From assembly GCA_003339415.1 (NCBI GenBank), contig PDHQ01000015.1, positions 124,001-188,000 on the forward strand: a stretch of 64,000 nucleotides of DNA, in the 5' to 3' direction. Of this stretch, positions 20,161-31,113 are shown one piece after another. Every line of letters starts with the position of its first letter. The first letter of the stretch is position 1. The notes under the pieces are model-generated. The model was not told the DNA's origin and searched no databases. It worked only from the letters and a program-made list of their open reading frames with translations. The translations under genes were made by a program, and so were the position numbers. This stretch comes from Ophiocordyceps camponoti-saundersi (nom. inval.). Taxonomy: Eukaryota > Ascomycota > Sordariomycetes > Hypocreales > Ophiocordycipitaceae.

Positions 20161-23100
20161 ATAATAGGGTAGTAAACTATAAATATACCTACGTAATATT
20201 ATAAGTAGCTAAACTTATACCTTACTTAAGGAAAGTTAGTGCTAATATTAAAATAAGTCGTTAACTAATTTTCTAGATTATTAAGGACTAAGTTAAGATA
20301 GACTTCTTCCCTTAGTTACTATGCCTTATAATAATAAGTCGTAATTTCTTATACGGGCATATTATCTTTCCCTTTATCTCCCGCACTATACGTATACGGA
20401 AGATACGATATCTATTATACTTCTTAGTATCGAATCTCTTAAACGTAAAAACCCCCTTTCCGATAAGTTTATCTATCTCCTCCTAGTTAGATACCTCGAA
20501 TAGTTTACCTAGTATTATAATCTTATTAGCTATACGAAGTTAGATTACTAGCTTATAATCGTCGGTCTCTTTTCGCGTTACGTAGGAGGTTCTATATACC
20601 TTACGCGACGGTAACTAAATCTTAAATCTAACCTTTTTCCGTATCTCCTTAATATTATCTTAGTTATCGTTTATAGCGGTTATAGTATCTATCGTAGGTA
20701 TTAGTATAAGTATCGCTAAGTCGTTATCGCTATATAGGAGGGCCTACGCTAGCTTTATATTAGCCCGGCGTAAGTACGTTAGATTATATCTCATATCTCT
20801 TTAGCCCGCTAAGGTAGTAATATATTTATAGTAGTAGTTTATCTTTTTATAATAGCGATTTATCCTCTCTAAGTTTTTATAATATAGTTTAATATACGTA
20901 GATCGGAACTTCTAAGGACCTTATAGTATATTAATTATTACGTTATATTTATCGATAGCGGCTAGTATAAATAAACCTTTCTATCCGTCTTTCTCTCTCT
21001 ATATCTTAACCTTACTCTAAAGGGGGAGGTTAAGTAATAGCGTAATATTAGGTCCGTTACGGGTATAGAGAGCCGAAGATAGTTATCGTTTAGTAATATA
21101 TACCCTTAATTCCTTTATAGCTTTCTTTATAGTATTAGCCCTTTATATTATTATCTAGGATAGAGGCGAGTCCTAGTTAATCCTAGGGTATACTCCGAAA
21201 ACGAGTAAAGTTAGTATAAGGCTATCTAGTCCTATAGTATCGTTTATAGCTTTAACTACTATTTGCAGAATCGACTCTTTCGAGGTTAAGGTCCTTAGTT
21301 TATCGTAGAGGATATTAAACGTATATCGGAGGGGAGAATAGGACTATTCGACCTTACTAATAGACTAGTACGCCTTTATAAGGACCTAAACGCACGATAT
21401 TCCTATAAACTAGGCGTTAGAGCGGAACTCTTATAACGAAAAATTAGTTCCGGCGTTATAACGGATAATATTAGGTAATCTAAGGTATATATTAATCTAA
21501 TATAATTTAAGCACTTCCTAGGTATACTTTATAAAGAGTAATAGAAGGAACCTAGCACTTTAGAACGCCGTTATAGTATCTATTACGTAGAGTACTAGTC
21601 TCGAGAGAAGGTAGAAAACGTTAACGATAACCTTATAGTTAAAGTCATAGTCGTTTTAAAGTCTAAACTTAAAACGCTAAGGTATAAGATTATAAACTTA
21701 GTAATAATAGCAAAACTTAGTAATAGCTTTAATCTTATCGAGGGGTATATTATTACTAGCTTTTTATAGTAATTAGTATAACCTCGGTATTACGGGGTAT
21801 CCGAAATAACGATAAATATTTCGGAGTTATACCTCGGTAAGGTACGCGATCTTTACTTCGTTAGGGCGAATATAAAACTAAGAATACCCCTATTTGCGTA
21901 TAATTAGGACCGTAATACCCTTACCTACGATCCTATCCTTAGTATTCTAAAAGTAAATCCCTAGTCTATCTATATCCCTTAGATATAATAAAAAGGGCGT
22001 AGGTGCTTTTATAATATAGAAGGTAATATTACTAATTAGTATCTTTACTACGGTTAATCTTACCGAAGTTTATAATAGACCTAGTCTAAATTAGATTATC
22101 GCTTTACTTACCTTTAAGGTATCTATTATAATAGTTAGATTAGATCTCTTTAAGGCTTAGTACTAACCTATCCTAGCCGTTAATATATTTACTACCCCTA
22201 TATCGATAAGGATTCCCTAATACTATACGTTTAAGTACCTACTATTAAGGAAAAACTAAGAGGAAAAACCTTTACTATCTTATTCTTATAAAAAGTTATC
22301 GCCGGTTATAAAGTAGAAAAACGTAGACTAATATAAGGCTTACCCGATAAGTTTATCTTTATCTTTTTTAAGCTATAATTCGGATAAAGTCTCCTCGATA
22401 TTAGTATCTTCTTTACCTTTAAAGTCCGCGAGGAAAGTAGAAAACTTTTTCTTTAATAAGCCTTTAAATTTTCGAGCTTAGTTAAACTATTCCCTCGATA
22501 CCTTTCTTTCTTATTCCGTATAACGTATTAACTAATAACCTTCTTTATTATAAACGAAGCACTTTTTCTTCTATATACTAGGCCGAGTTTAGCGCTAGGT
22601 AAGTTTTATGCCGGCCCTACGTAGGCCCTTTACCTTAATATCTAAGTACGTACGGTTAAGATAGTAGGCTACTCCTTTAACGGTATTTTCCGTAGTAAAC
22701 TAGTATAATAATATACGAGCGAGGTATATCTTAAGTAAGGACCGTAAGTCCGCTTAAAGCGTCTTAACCTCGGTCGCGGGTTTAAAAAGAGTATAATTTA
22801 GCTCTAGCACGCCTCGATACGCGTTTACTATCGCAGTGCGAAGAGGGAGGTTACCCTCGTACTAAGGTCTAAGCGCTCTTTAGTAAAAACGTAACTTCTT
22901 AAATAACTTCTATAAGACTTTATATAATATTAACTTAGGGTTCTCTTTTTAAACTATACGGAAAGTAGTTATAGTCTAATCGGTATAGTAGTAACTATAA
23001 TTTACCTTAATATCGAAGTACCTTTTAAGTTAGAGGTATATATCGGTAAATATATTATCCTATTTAATATACTATATATAGTACGTTTATACTTATCCGG

Positions 23101-24585
23101 TTAGGATCCTTAGTAATAGAGTATAAAACGAGCCTAGGTATATTTAGAGATTATAGTATATATTAAGTATAAGTCGGACCTTATTATCGAGTAAGTCGTA
23201 AGGTTCGCTAGTATAATTTTAGCTTCGATCTTATATTTTTATAAACCTTAGTATTATTTCCTTATTATTAACCTAGTTCTAATATATTACTAATAGTAGT
23301 ATTATATAAACCTTTATTAGGATTAATAAAAGATTATTATTAGTATAGTTTATTACTTATATCGTAGTTATTACTAGCTACGCTATATTATTATGCCGGC
23401 TTATATTAGCCCTACGTAGGCCCGGCGTAGCCGGTATAATAGCCTTACTTTAGCCTAGAAATAGGTTATCCCGAAAATATTATATAACCTTATCCGGAGC
23501 TTTAAAGTAGTAAGTTATAGGGTTTCCTATTATTAAGTATATTATTATTAATAGTATACTCGTTATCGTATTAACTTATATATATTCCTCCGATCGCGGC
23601 GGTTAATATATAGTAGTTACTTAAGCGTATAATATATTCTTATTAGTATTATCCTCCGGTACCGGTATAAAGTACGGAGTAGTGCGCCTTAGCGATATAA
23701 CGTATCGCGTAGGTAATCCCCGATTAGAGGCTTCCTAAGGTAGCGAAAAATTATAGTTAGCCGGTTTTTAGGATTAGGGGAGGTCCTAGGCCCCTATTTT
23801 ATAAGGACGTATCCGCTCTTACTTTACCTCCTTTTTAATTCGTAAACCTTTATAGTCGGATAATCTTTTAAGTAAAGTAAGGCCCGAAGTAGCCGGTCGG
23901 AGGGCCCGTAATATTATAACACCTATTTCGAACGTTATAATATCGTATACCTATGCTAGCTATCTCGTAGGGTAATCTATCGCCTATAGAGTAATAAACT
24001 AAGGTCCGTAAGGATTATTCTTTAGTCCTATATATATCCCGCGGCGATATAATATATTACGGAGTAGTCGCTTAAGGTCCTTCTCTACTATATCCTACTT
24101 TTCCTCGTTCTAATCCTAAAAATAATCTTAGAAGGCGTTAAGAAGAATAGAACCTTAGTTAGTAATATTCTACTCTATATCCGAAATAAACTTTACGATA
24201 TATATATTTAAAAGCTAAGGTATCGCTACCTCTTTCTCGATATTACTTTTTTATAAATCTATATCGATAAGTTGCTATAATAGCTTTAGGATTATTATAT
24301 AGCTAAGGGCTTATTTTTTCCGTTCTTCGTTTATCCTCTAGTTTTCCTATATAGAGCCTACGCCCTAAGGGGTACCTATCTCTGCTATCTCTCTTTAGGT
24401 GCGTTACTAACGCTCCTTAGAATACCGAAAATAACGGTCTAAGGTTCGATAAGGGTCTAGGGTCGCTATCCGTAATTACGTTTCCTCCTTAGTATAGTTA
24501 CGAGTTCTAATAGACTCTATCTCCTTCGTTCGAACTATCTTTTCCGACCTTACTATCTATAACGTTACCTAACGCTACTAATTAG

Positions 24586-24738
24586 TGTTAGTTAGGCTCT
24601 CTATACGTATAGAAATTATAGAAAATAGAAGTAGGTTCTAAATCGTCTATATATATACTATCTAGTAATAGTAAGGGTATTTATACGTGGCACGTAGGGT
24701 GCTTACGTAAGCAGAACTAACTAAATAATAAATAAATA
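24586..24738 (-). repeat. right LTR (5' LTR of the minus-strand element)
   Basis: 153 bp, begins TGTTAGTTAGG and ends AATAAATAAATA, followed directly by the ATAAC target duplication at 24739-24743. Confidence 0.93.
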
Positions 24739-26430
24739 ATAACTTAAAATATAAAGCGGAAAGCTATCCTTAATAGGGCACGGGTTAAAGCTTTTTTCTA
24801 AGGGTTCTCGCGATACCTTTAGCACGATAACGTTTAATAGGAAAATATATAGAATTTCGACGAGATTAGCTTTATAGTAAGATATTTTTAAAAAAGGATA
24901 TTCGTTTAAACCTTTAATAAGATCGAGTAGCCTATTCTAAGCGATACTTACGATATTATCTTTATTATAGCTATTAAGGTAATATCGGCTTAAGGGAAGG
25001 TTATCTTTTCCTTTATTATCCTTCTTAGAGTTTAGATTCCTATTAAATAGGTTAAAAACGATCTTAATAGAAGAACTATCTTAATAATAAGCTAAAAAGG
25101 CTATATTAACGATATTATCGCGTTTAAATAGTTTTAATATTTTAAGGAATATATAAAACTTTTAAATCTAATAGAAAAACGCGTTTTTTTAATAAATAGC
25201 TATAAAAGCTACTTTATAGAAGAATTTATATATTTCTACGATAATTACGATATTATTCTTTTCCCTTTACTACCCTATTCGACGTATTATCTTTAGCCTC
25301 TCGATATTAGGGTTTTCTAGTCCTATAAGTATTAGTATTAGTAGATTCTTTATCGTAAGATATTAGATAGCGCGGCTAACTTTAATAAAATAGATTTCCT
25401 ATATTATTTTTAGGAAATAAGGGCTCGAACCTTTAAGAAAGCTACGATCTTATTAGCTTAGGTAGAATATAGCCTCTTTCCTTATAATCCGGCTAAAATT
25501 TTAAAGAAACTCTAAGATACCCTCTCTTCCTTAATAATAAAAATTAACGAACAAGATCTACCCGGTTATATTAAGGGATTCGATAAGGATAATAGCGATA
25601 AGGGCGATAGCGGTAAAGATAATAGCGATAATAATAAAATTATCGATAAATAAAACTTTAATCGAGAACTAGTAATACTAAAAACGCCTCTTACGATCTA
25701 TTAAATCGACTAAAATAATATTATAATATTAAGGCTTAGCTTATTACTAATTTAGCGATATTATAACTATATTAAGCTTTATATAGATATCTTAATCGAA
25801 TTAAATATACTAATTATACCGTTAGTAATATAAGCTTATAAGAAGGTATATAAAGCTAATATAATTTTAGCTATTAACGGTATTACGGCTATAGAAGAAA
25901 TATATCGTATTAAGGAGAAATAAATTAAACGTACGGTATTTAATAAAAAGATATAAATTATAAGGAAGTTCGGGCTATTAAGCGTTTACGATACGAGGAT
26001 TTAGGTAGCTAAAGACGAATTTAATAAGCGGGCGGTATAAGAAGATAAAGATCGCCGAATTTAACGTAAAGCTATACGCGATAAAGGCGCCTTTATAAGG
26101 CGTTAGCTTTGCGAGGTTCGATCGATCGTAAGAAATAGTATTAATAAGGAGCGCGAGTTACTTTAAGAATTATTAAAGAAGCTAAGAAAAGAGCTATTTA
26201 GTAATATAAGTAAGTTATATAGTAGATATAAGGTTTTTCGCGAGATAAGGTATCGTAAGGTATTTACGGATAGCCCCTTACTTTAGCTAAAGGACTATAA
26301 TAATAATCTTATATTCGAAGGAGTTAAATATCTTCTATAAGAACTATAAGATCGAGATACTAATCGCTAAGCGCTAGCTCTTAAAGTTAATAGCTTAATC
26401 GTAAAGGAAGATAACGGTAAGGTTACTTAA

Positions 26431-26556
26431 GAGAGGTATCGCGAGAGGTATCGAGAGAGCGGCGGCGGCAGGTATCGAGAGAGCGGTATCGAGAGAGGTA
26501 TCGCGAGAGCGGCGGCGGCAGGTATCGAGAGAGGTATCGCGAGAGCGGCGGCAGGC
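26431..26556. repeat. minisatellite of GAGAGGTATCG / GAGAGCGGCGG blocks
   Basis: Interleaved GAGAGGTATCGCGAGAG and GCGGCGGCAGGTATCG blocks repeat several times. The remaining CA dinucleotides here are in GCA context. Confidence 0.85.
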
Positions 26557-26567
26557 ATAGCAAATTA

Positions 26568-26680
26568 AGCTAAATAAGGTATCTTTAAGCCTCTTTAAGG
26601 TATAGCAAAGAGGGCTAAATAAGCCCTCTTTAAGCCTCTTTAAGGCACGGCAAAGAGGGCTAAATAAGCCCTATTTTAAG
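26568..26680. repeat. tandem repeat of about 46 bp
   Basis: Units run from TAAATAAG through CTCTTTAAGG to CAAAGAGGGC and recur two to three times with small changes. Confidence 0.8.
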
Positions 26681-26776
26681 CTATTCCTATAGCTAGGCTA
26701 CGGAGGGTATTATAATATAAGGGTTTAGCTAAGGGGGGCCTTAGTAGAGAATTTAATATATCTAAATAGAAAATTA

Positions 26777-26923
26777 AGTATATCTCTCCCTTAGTAAATT
26801 AGGTAGGCTGCTATGTATACTGTTTTTTCCGAGTTAAAGGTCCTTTTCCTAGTCATTGACCCCCCCTTCTCCCTAGAGCTTGAGAAAGGTCGAGAAGGGG
26901 GGTCGCTTTTGAGACCCCCCTAG
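26777..26923 (-). repeat. right terminal inverted repeat (147 bp)
   Basis: Reverse complement of the left TIR with two mismatches at its inner end. The outer ~120 bp are identical in both copies and retain CA/TG dinucleotides. Confidence 0.95.
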
Positions 26924-26925
26924 TA

Positions 26926-27521
26926 AAGACGGCTGTGCATCCCCCGCGCTCTATTTCTTGGCCTTGAGAGTTGTGTTTTCCCGTCACGGCTTTCATGCCT
27001 TGGCACCGTAACTGACTCGGTTTCCGTGTACATACGTGCCTCAGCCCGTTGTCGAAGTGAAGCTAGAGGCATTTAACGACTATGCCTGGACTATACCCTG
27101 AGAGATACGGCCCCGTCCGGCCCCGTAGGTAGCCCAGAGTGGGCTGTACTTTACCCGTAGGCCAAGGCCTCGTAATAGGTTCAAGGACTTATCCGTAGGA
27201 ACTAGACTCGCGTGCCTCATGGTTAAGATTCTAACCTATTCGAATACGGCACACGACACTTGTTATCCAATTGCTACTTTGCCCTATCCTTGTTACCACT
27301 GACCATTATCGTCCAGATCAAAAGTAGCAAGGAGAAGTGTTATGGGGAAATCGCATTGGATGGTGACAGTGGGGTTGAGACCGAGACTGAGCGGTAATAG
27401 CAGCGAGCCTCCGTCAATCCATCTCCCCTGAAGGATCTGCAGTTAGACTTCTCGCCGTTCGCGGACTATCGTTTGCTAGATGGCCATAGTAGTCTTCTAC
27501 TCTGCAGATGACGCTGCCCGC
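26926..27521. other. spacer between transposon and prenyltransferase gene
   Basis: Normal-composition DNA (CA/TG present) between the transposon end and the 3' end of the DMATS gene. I see no gene or repeat in it. Confidence 0.6.
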
Positions 27522-28890
27522 CTACCCAATCCTGGTGTTCAGTTCAGGCTTATAGTAAGCCGTAACATAAGGCCCGCTCGGCGTCATCGAGAAAGAAACG
27601 TCGTGATGAACAGCCGTGAGCTGCTTATCCGAGTTCATGCTGAAAAACTCACCCGTCAGCAAAGCAGAAGGCAGACAGCCATACAGAGAGGGAGGGCAAG
27701 GCAACGCACAAGCATCTGATGAAGTTTTCCTTGTACGAAGAATAGACGGCATCTAATCCCTGGCTCTGGAAAAAGACATCCATCCCGTCCGCCATCTCCA
27801 GATCGGATCTTCCGTAGTAGTGAGCGGGGAGGTAGATCTTAGGCGTAGGAAGCTCTCTCCCCGGCCGGATCTCGAAATTGAAGATGACCATTGCCGTGCT
27901 GCTCGGATTCGACGGCAAGTCTGTGTCGTCCGGCCATTCCTCTGGGACTTTGACAATGGCTTTCCAGAGTATCCTCAGAGCATCTATGCTCCTGACCATC
28001 TCAGGTCCCGACAACGAGCCGCCGAGGGTGTATATATCAACCATGGAATCAAACGCCGTCCGGACGGTGCAAAAGTATATCTTAATCCTCGACCTCTTAT
28101 AATCCCCTTCCAGCACCGAGTCAAAGCTGAAGAAGGACGCCATGGCCCCCGCAGCTTTGGCGTTATCAGAAGCGAGGTAACGATCCAGAACGTCAAGCGC
28201 CGGTCTATACAGGGCGACGTCATCTCCAAGCCCGAGAATCGCATCCCAAATAACAGTCTTCATCTCGGAGCCGGTAGCGAAAGCCTTCCAGAAGGGGGCA
28301 AACGTCACTTTGCACTGTACCTTGCCGTGGGGAAAGTCATGGCTGAGAATACACTGGACGCCGGTCCGGATCTGGACGTCGTTGGCCTTGGTTTTCAGAG
28401 CTGCTGCTGCGTCCGGCTCGAGGAAGAGGTTGGATACGAAGTGGTCGAACCAGCGCGTGTCCTGGGACGGTAAGGCGCGCTGCTGTCGAGTCATGGCTTC
28501 GAGGGGCGCTTGTTGGTTGATGGGATCATGGGCTGTTCCTGAGATGCGGCTGATGGGTACGTTGCATGTGCGGAGGGTGATTTCGTCGTTGTGGAAGTTG
28601 AGACTTAGTTGGAGGGGCGTGCAGTCGTAGTTCATGCATATCTTCCAGTGTAAATCGCCTTCGTCGTTTGGCTTTGGACCGCAAGAGGGGATGATGTAGG
28701 TGAAGAGAAAGGCCATGACTCGATACTGCTCTGAGGTCGAGTAACGCGCCCATTTCATCATCCTCCCGGCTAGAGGGCATATTTTAGAACCCCAGTATCG
28801 CTCGTCTTCATCAGCATATCCCAATCCTTGAGCTAGGGCCTGCCACGGTTGACAGGGTGTGCCATTGTGTTGAGTAAGGGGAGAATCCAT
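27522..28890 (-). CDS. DMATS-type aromatic prenyltransferase
   Basis: Exons (minus) 28890-27685 and 27620-27522 with a 64-nt intron give 434 residues. The intron has GTATGG, a GCTGAC branch site and AAGCAG; without it the frame stops early and loses the C-terminal strand. Family features: PLAGRMMKWARY near the N-terminus, IIPSCGPKP, the LSLNF-x-LR strand with SGTAHDPIN, KVTFAPFWKAFATGSE, SRIKIYF, DIYTLGGSL, a YLPAHYYGRSDLEMADGMD block, and C-terminal VSFSMTPSGPYVTAYY. These soluble ABBA-fold enzymes transfer a dimethylallyl or longer prenyl group to tryptophan, indole alkaloids or other aromatics without a DDxxD motif. No NRPS, PKS or tailoring gene is adjacent on the right, and the transposon is adjacent on the left, so it may be an orphan or cluster remnant. 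The substrate is unknown. Confidence 0.88.
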
Positions 28891-29596
28891 GAGGTGAGAT
28901 TGGCGAGACGTAGACAGGCAACGACCGGTTCAGCGGGATATGCTGCTATGATAAATAGCCACCAGTTTTCGAATGGGGATACGGATAGAATCAGTCGATA
29001 TAGACGTCATATAACCTACGCAGTAAGAAAAAAAACCTGATTGGAAGCGCCGAGGCCAGGAAGGCAGCAAAGTCGGTTGAGCTGCGCAGCTAAGTCTCGC
29101 GCGGGTTAGTTATTCACACACTATCGATCTGACATGAACGCTTTTTCCCCAGTATCTGTAGGAGGAATCAAAAAGACCAGGTTTCACTAGACTATGTCGG
29201 CACTTTGTTAGACCTCGTAAGCTCTTTGTCCCCTGCATCGTGTCATAAAATGACGCTTGAGATGATGTGATGAGAGTTGACCATGTGACGTGGCTTCGTG
29301 TTCTGAGCAGTTGAAGATGGATGCATGCATAGATACCTGCATAGGTGACTGTAGATAGAGAAGAACAGCGACGACGGAAAGAAAATCTACACTACGGCAT
29401 CTATCTGCTTTCACAAGCTTCTTTCTTTACAAACTCTCACGATGATGGTCTCTTGAGATGTAGTGTGTGTAAGACTCCCCTAAAACCGGATACCTAGCTG
29501 GTAGATATATGGTAGGTAGCTTTCTCCGATCTCGGCCCCGTATCGTATGTATGTAGGTAAGTGCCCCGCTCCAGTTCCGTCCCTCCTCCGATTGAT

Positions 29597-29628
<32 letters not shown>

Positions 29629-29710
29629 CCCGCACCTCAAACAAGCCTCAATTCACTCCTCACAACCCGTCTCAACAACCAACAGCGCACAAACACACAC
29701 AGCAGAAAAC
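28891..29710. other. divergent intergenic region (prenyltransferase / SFGH)
   Basis: Holds the promoters of both genes. A TCA/ATC trinucleotide tract at about 29597-29627 lies in the likely 5' leader of the SFGH gene. No other gene seen. Confidence 0.6.
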
Positions 29711-30719
29711 ATGGCCTTCACCACAAACGCCTCCATCACCACCTTCAGCGGCACCCTCCACAAACTAACCCACAAATCAACATCAACCCGCACCCCAATG
29801 ACCCTCAACCTCTTCATCCCCCCAACCGCAACCAGCTCCTCTCCCGCCCCTCTCCTCATCTACCTAGCCGGTCTAACCTGCACGCCCGACAACGGCTCCG
29901 AAAAGGCCTCACTCCAATCCCACGCCTCACCTCTCGGCCTCGCCCTCCTCTTCCCAGACACCTCTCCGCGCGGGGCGGATATAGCCGGCGAAAAAGACGA
30001 CTACGACTTCGGCGAAGCAGCGTCTTTCTACCTCGATGCCACCGCCGAACCATGGAAGTCTAATTATCGGATGGAGACCTATCTCACTCAAGAGCTGCCC
30101 AAGCTCCTCTTCGACGCGTATCCCCTCCTCGACAAGGATCGCGTCTCCATCGCCGGCCATTCGATGGGCGGCCACGGCGCCTTGACTCTCTTCCTTCGTC
30201 ATCCAGACCTGTATCGCAGCGTGAGCGCCTGGGCGCCCATCGCGAATCCCTCGCAGTGCCCGTGGGGCGAAAAGGCTTTCCGCGGCTATCTCGGACAAGA
30301 TCGGGAAAGTTGGAAGGACCACGATGCCACTGAGCTGGTCAAGAAGTGGAAGAAGGACAAGCCTCTGAATTGCCTCGTCGATGTTGTATGTTAAACTTGT
30401 TCTCTCTGCCTACTTCCCAGCCGCTAACCCCAGCCTGCAGGGCACCGGCGACAACTTTTACAAACAGGGCCAGCTCTTGCCTGAGAACTTCGAAAAGGCT
30501 GTCAAAGAAGCCGGCATCCAGGGCGTACAGGTTCGCTACCACGAGGCAAGTCATCCGTTACCTCTCGTCCCCCGGTACTCAGAAGAATGAAGAAACAACG
30601 TGACAAAAAAGCTGACACCAAACTACCTGTTCAAGGGCTACGACCATTCCTACTACTTCATCTCAACCTTCGCGGAACATCATGTCAAGCACGCGGCCAG
30701 AGCTCTCGGCCTGTCATAA
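29711..30719 (+). CDS. S-formylglutathione hydrolase (esterase D family)
   Basis: Exons 29711-30385, 30441-30545 and 30636-30719 give 287 residues. It hydrolyses S-formylglutathione to formate and glutathione in the glutathione-dependent formaldehyde detoxification route, in the cytosol. The alpha/beta-hydrolase triad is visible: Ser 151 in GHSMGG, Asp 229 in GTGDNF, His 264 in GYDHSYYF. LAGLTC, GLALLFPDTSPRG and the SYYFISTF segment are family signatures, and length is typical. The second intron starts with GCAAGT after GAG: this GC-AG donor is required because only GAG|GGC keeps the invariant HEGYDHSYY junction in frame. The gene converges on the Afi1-like gene. Confidence 0.94.
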
Positions 30720-31113
30720 ATTGCCGCAGCTTCACCACTTTCAGCAACATAGGCTTATCCATAGTACACTGAACAGTCACCTGCCGCCCCTACTCCCTCA
30801 GCCAGAAATGAATGCTCTTCGAAAAGCAACCTCGCCCAAAAAGGGACACGAAAAAAAACATGGGTATAGCAATTGCTGCCATCAGTCGCTTGCCGCCCGA
30901 CCAGGGTTTGCTCTCTTTCTTTAGGTCTTTCTTTTTTTTCCCCTCTCCTCGATAACAACGCCATCCCGAATGTCATCATCTGATAAGAACCCAAGAAAAG
31001 AAACAACCTACAAGTGAGAGGGAAAGGGAGAGAGAGGGAGGGACGGAGGGGAAAAGAGAGCGGGGGGGAAGAGGGAGAGAGGCTTGCCGATCAAGTGCAA
31101 AGCCGTGCCCTCT
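30720..31113. other. convergent spacer
   Basis: 3' regions of SFGH and the Afi1-like gene; includes a purine-rich GGGAGAGAGAGGGAGGG stretch near 31018-31082. No gene seen. Confidence 0.6.

Larger units (their letters stand above)
17250..24738 (-). mobile_element. Ty1/copia-type LTR retrotransposon, RIP-inactivated
   Basis: A 7489-bp element bounded by 153-bp LTRs and a 5-bp target duplication ATAAC (17245-17249, 24739-24743). Orientation is minus: a pyrimidine-rich tract lies just inside the left LTR (polypurine tract on the minus strand), and a TAGTAGCG sequence, probably a mutated TGGTAGCG primer-binding site like that for initiator tRNA-Met, lies just inside the right LTR. Read on the minus strand ignoring stops, the 19,480-20,160 region resembles copia reverse transcriptase and the segment before RNase H. 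All frames are broken. The internal length is large for a copia element, and trinucleotide GTA/TAA-rich sequence at about 18,000-18,200 falls near its 3' end. Confidence 0.88.
24744..26776. pseudogene. right part of the degraded transposon interior
   Basis: About 2 kb of stop-riddled sequence, presumably most of the old transposase gene. Near its right end are two tandem-repeat arrays. No intact frame and no domain I can name with confidence. Confidence 0.5.
16475..26925. mobile_element. TIR DNA transposon with TA target duplication, carrying a nested LTR element
   Basis: The element spans 16477-26923 with 147-bp terminal inverted repeats, flanked by TA on both sides (16475-16476 and 26924-26925). 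Without the nested retroelement and one copy of its target duplication it would be about 2.95 kb. A TA duplication and long TIRs point to the Tc1/mariner-pogo-Fot superfamily. The remnant coding sequence (16624-17249 and 24744-26776) has no intact frame, so the superfamily is inferred from the ends only. Nearly all CpA and TpG is gone from the interior, and what remains is mostly in GCA/TGC or CCA/TGG context, while CpC- and CpG-rich patches persist. This is the signature of repeat-induced point mutation rather than general AT drift. Confidence 0.9.

Noticed and set aside
27649..27690. premature stop in the DMATS gene, suggesting a pseudogene
   Set aside because: A 64-nt intron with GTATGG, GCTGAC and AAGCAG restores the conserved VSFSMTPSGPYVTAYY end.
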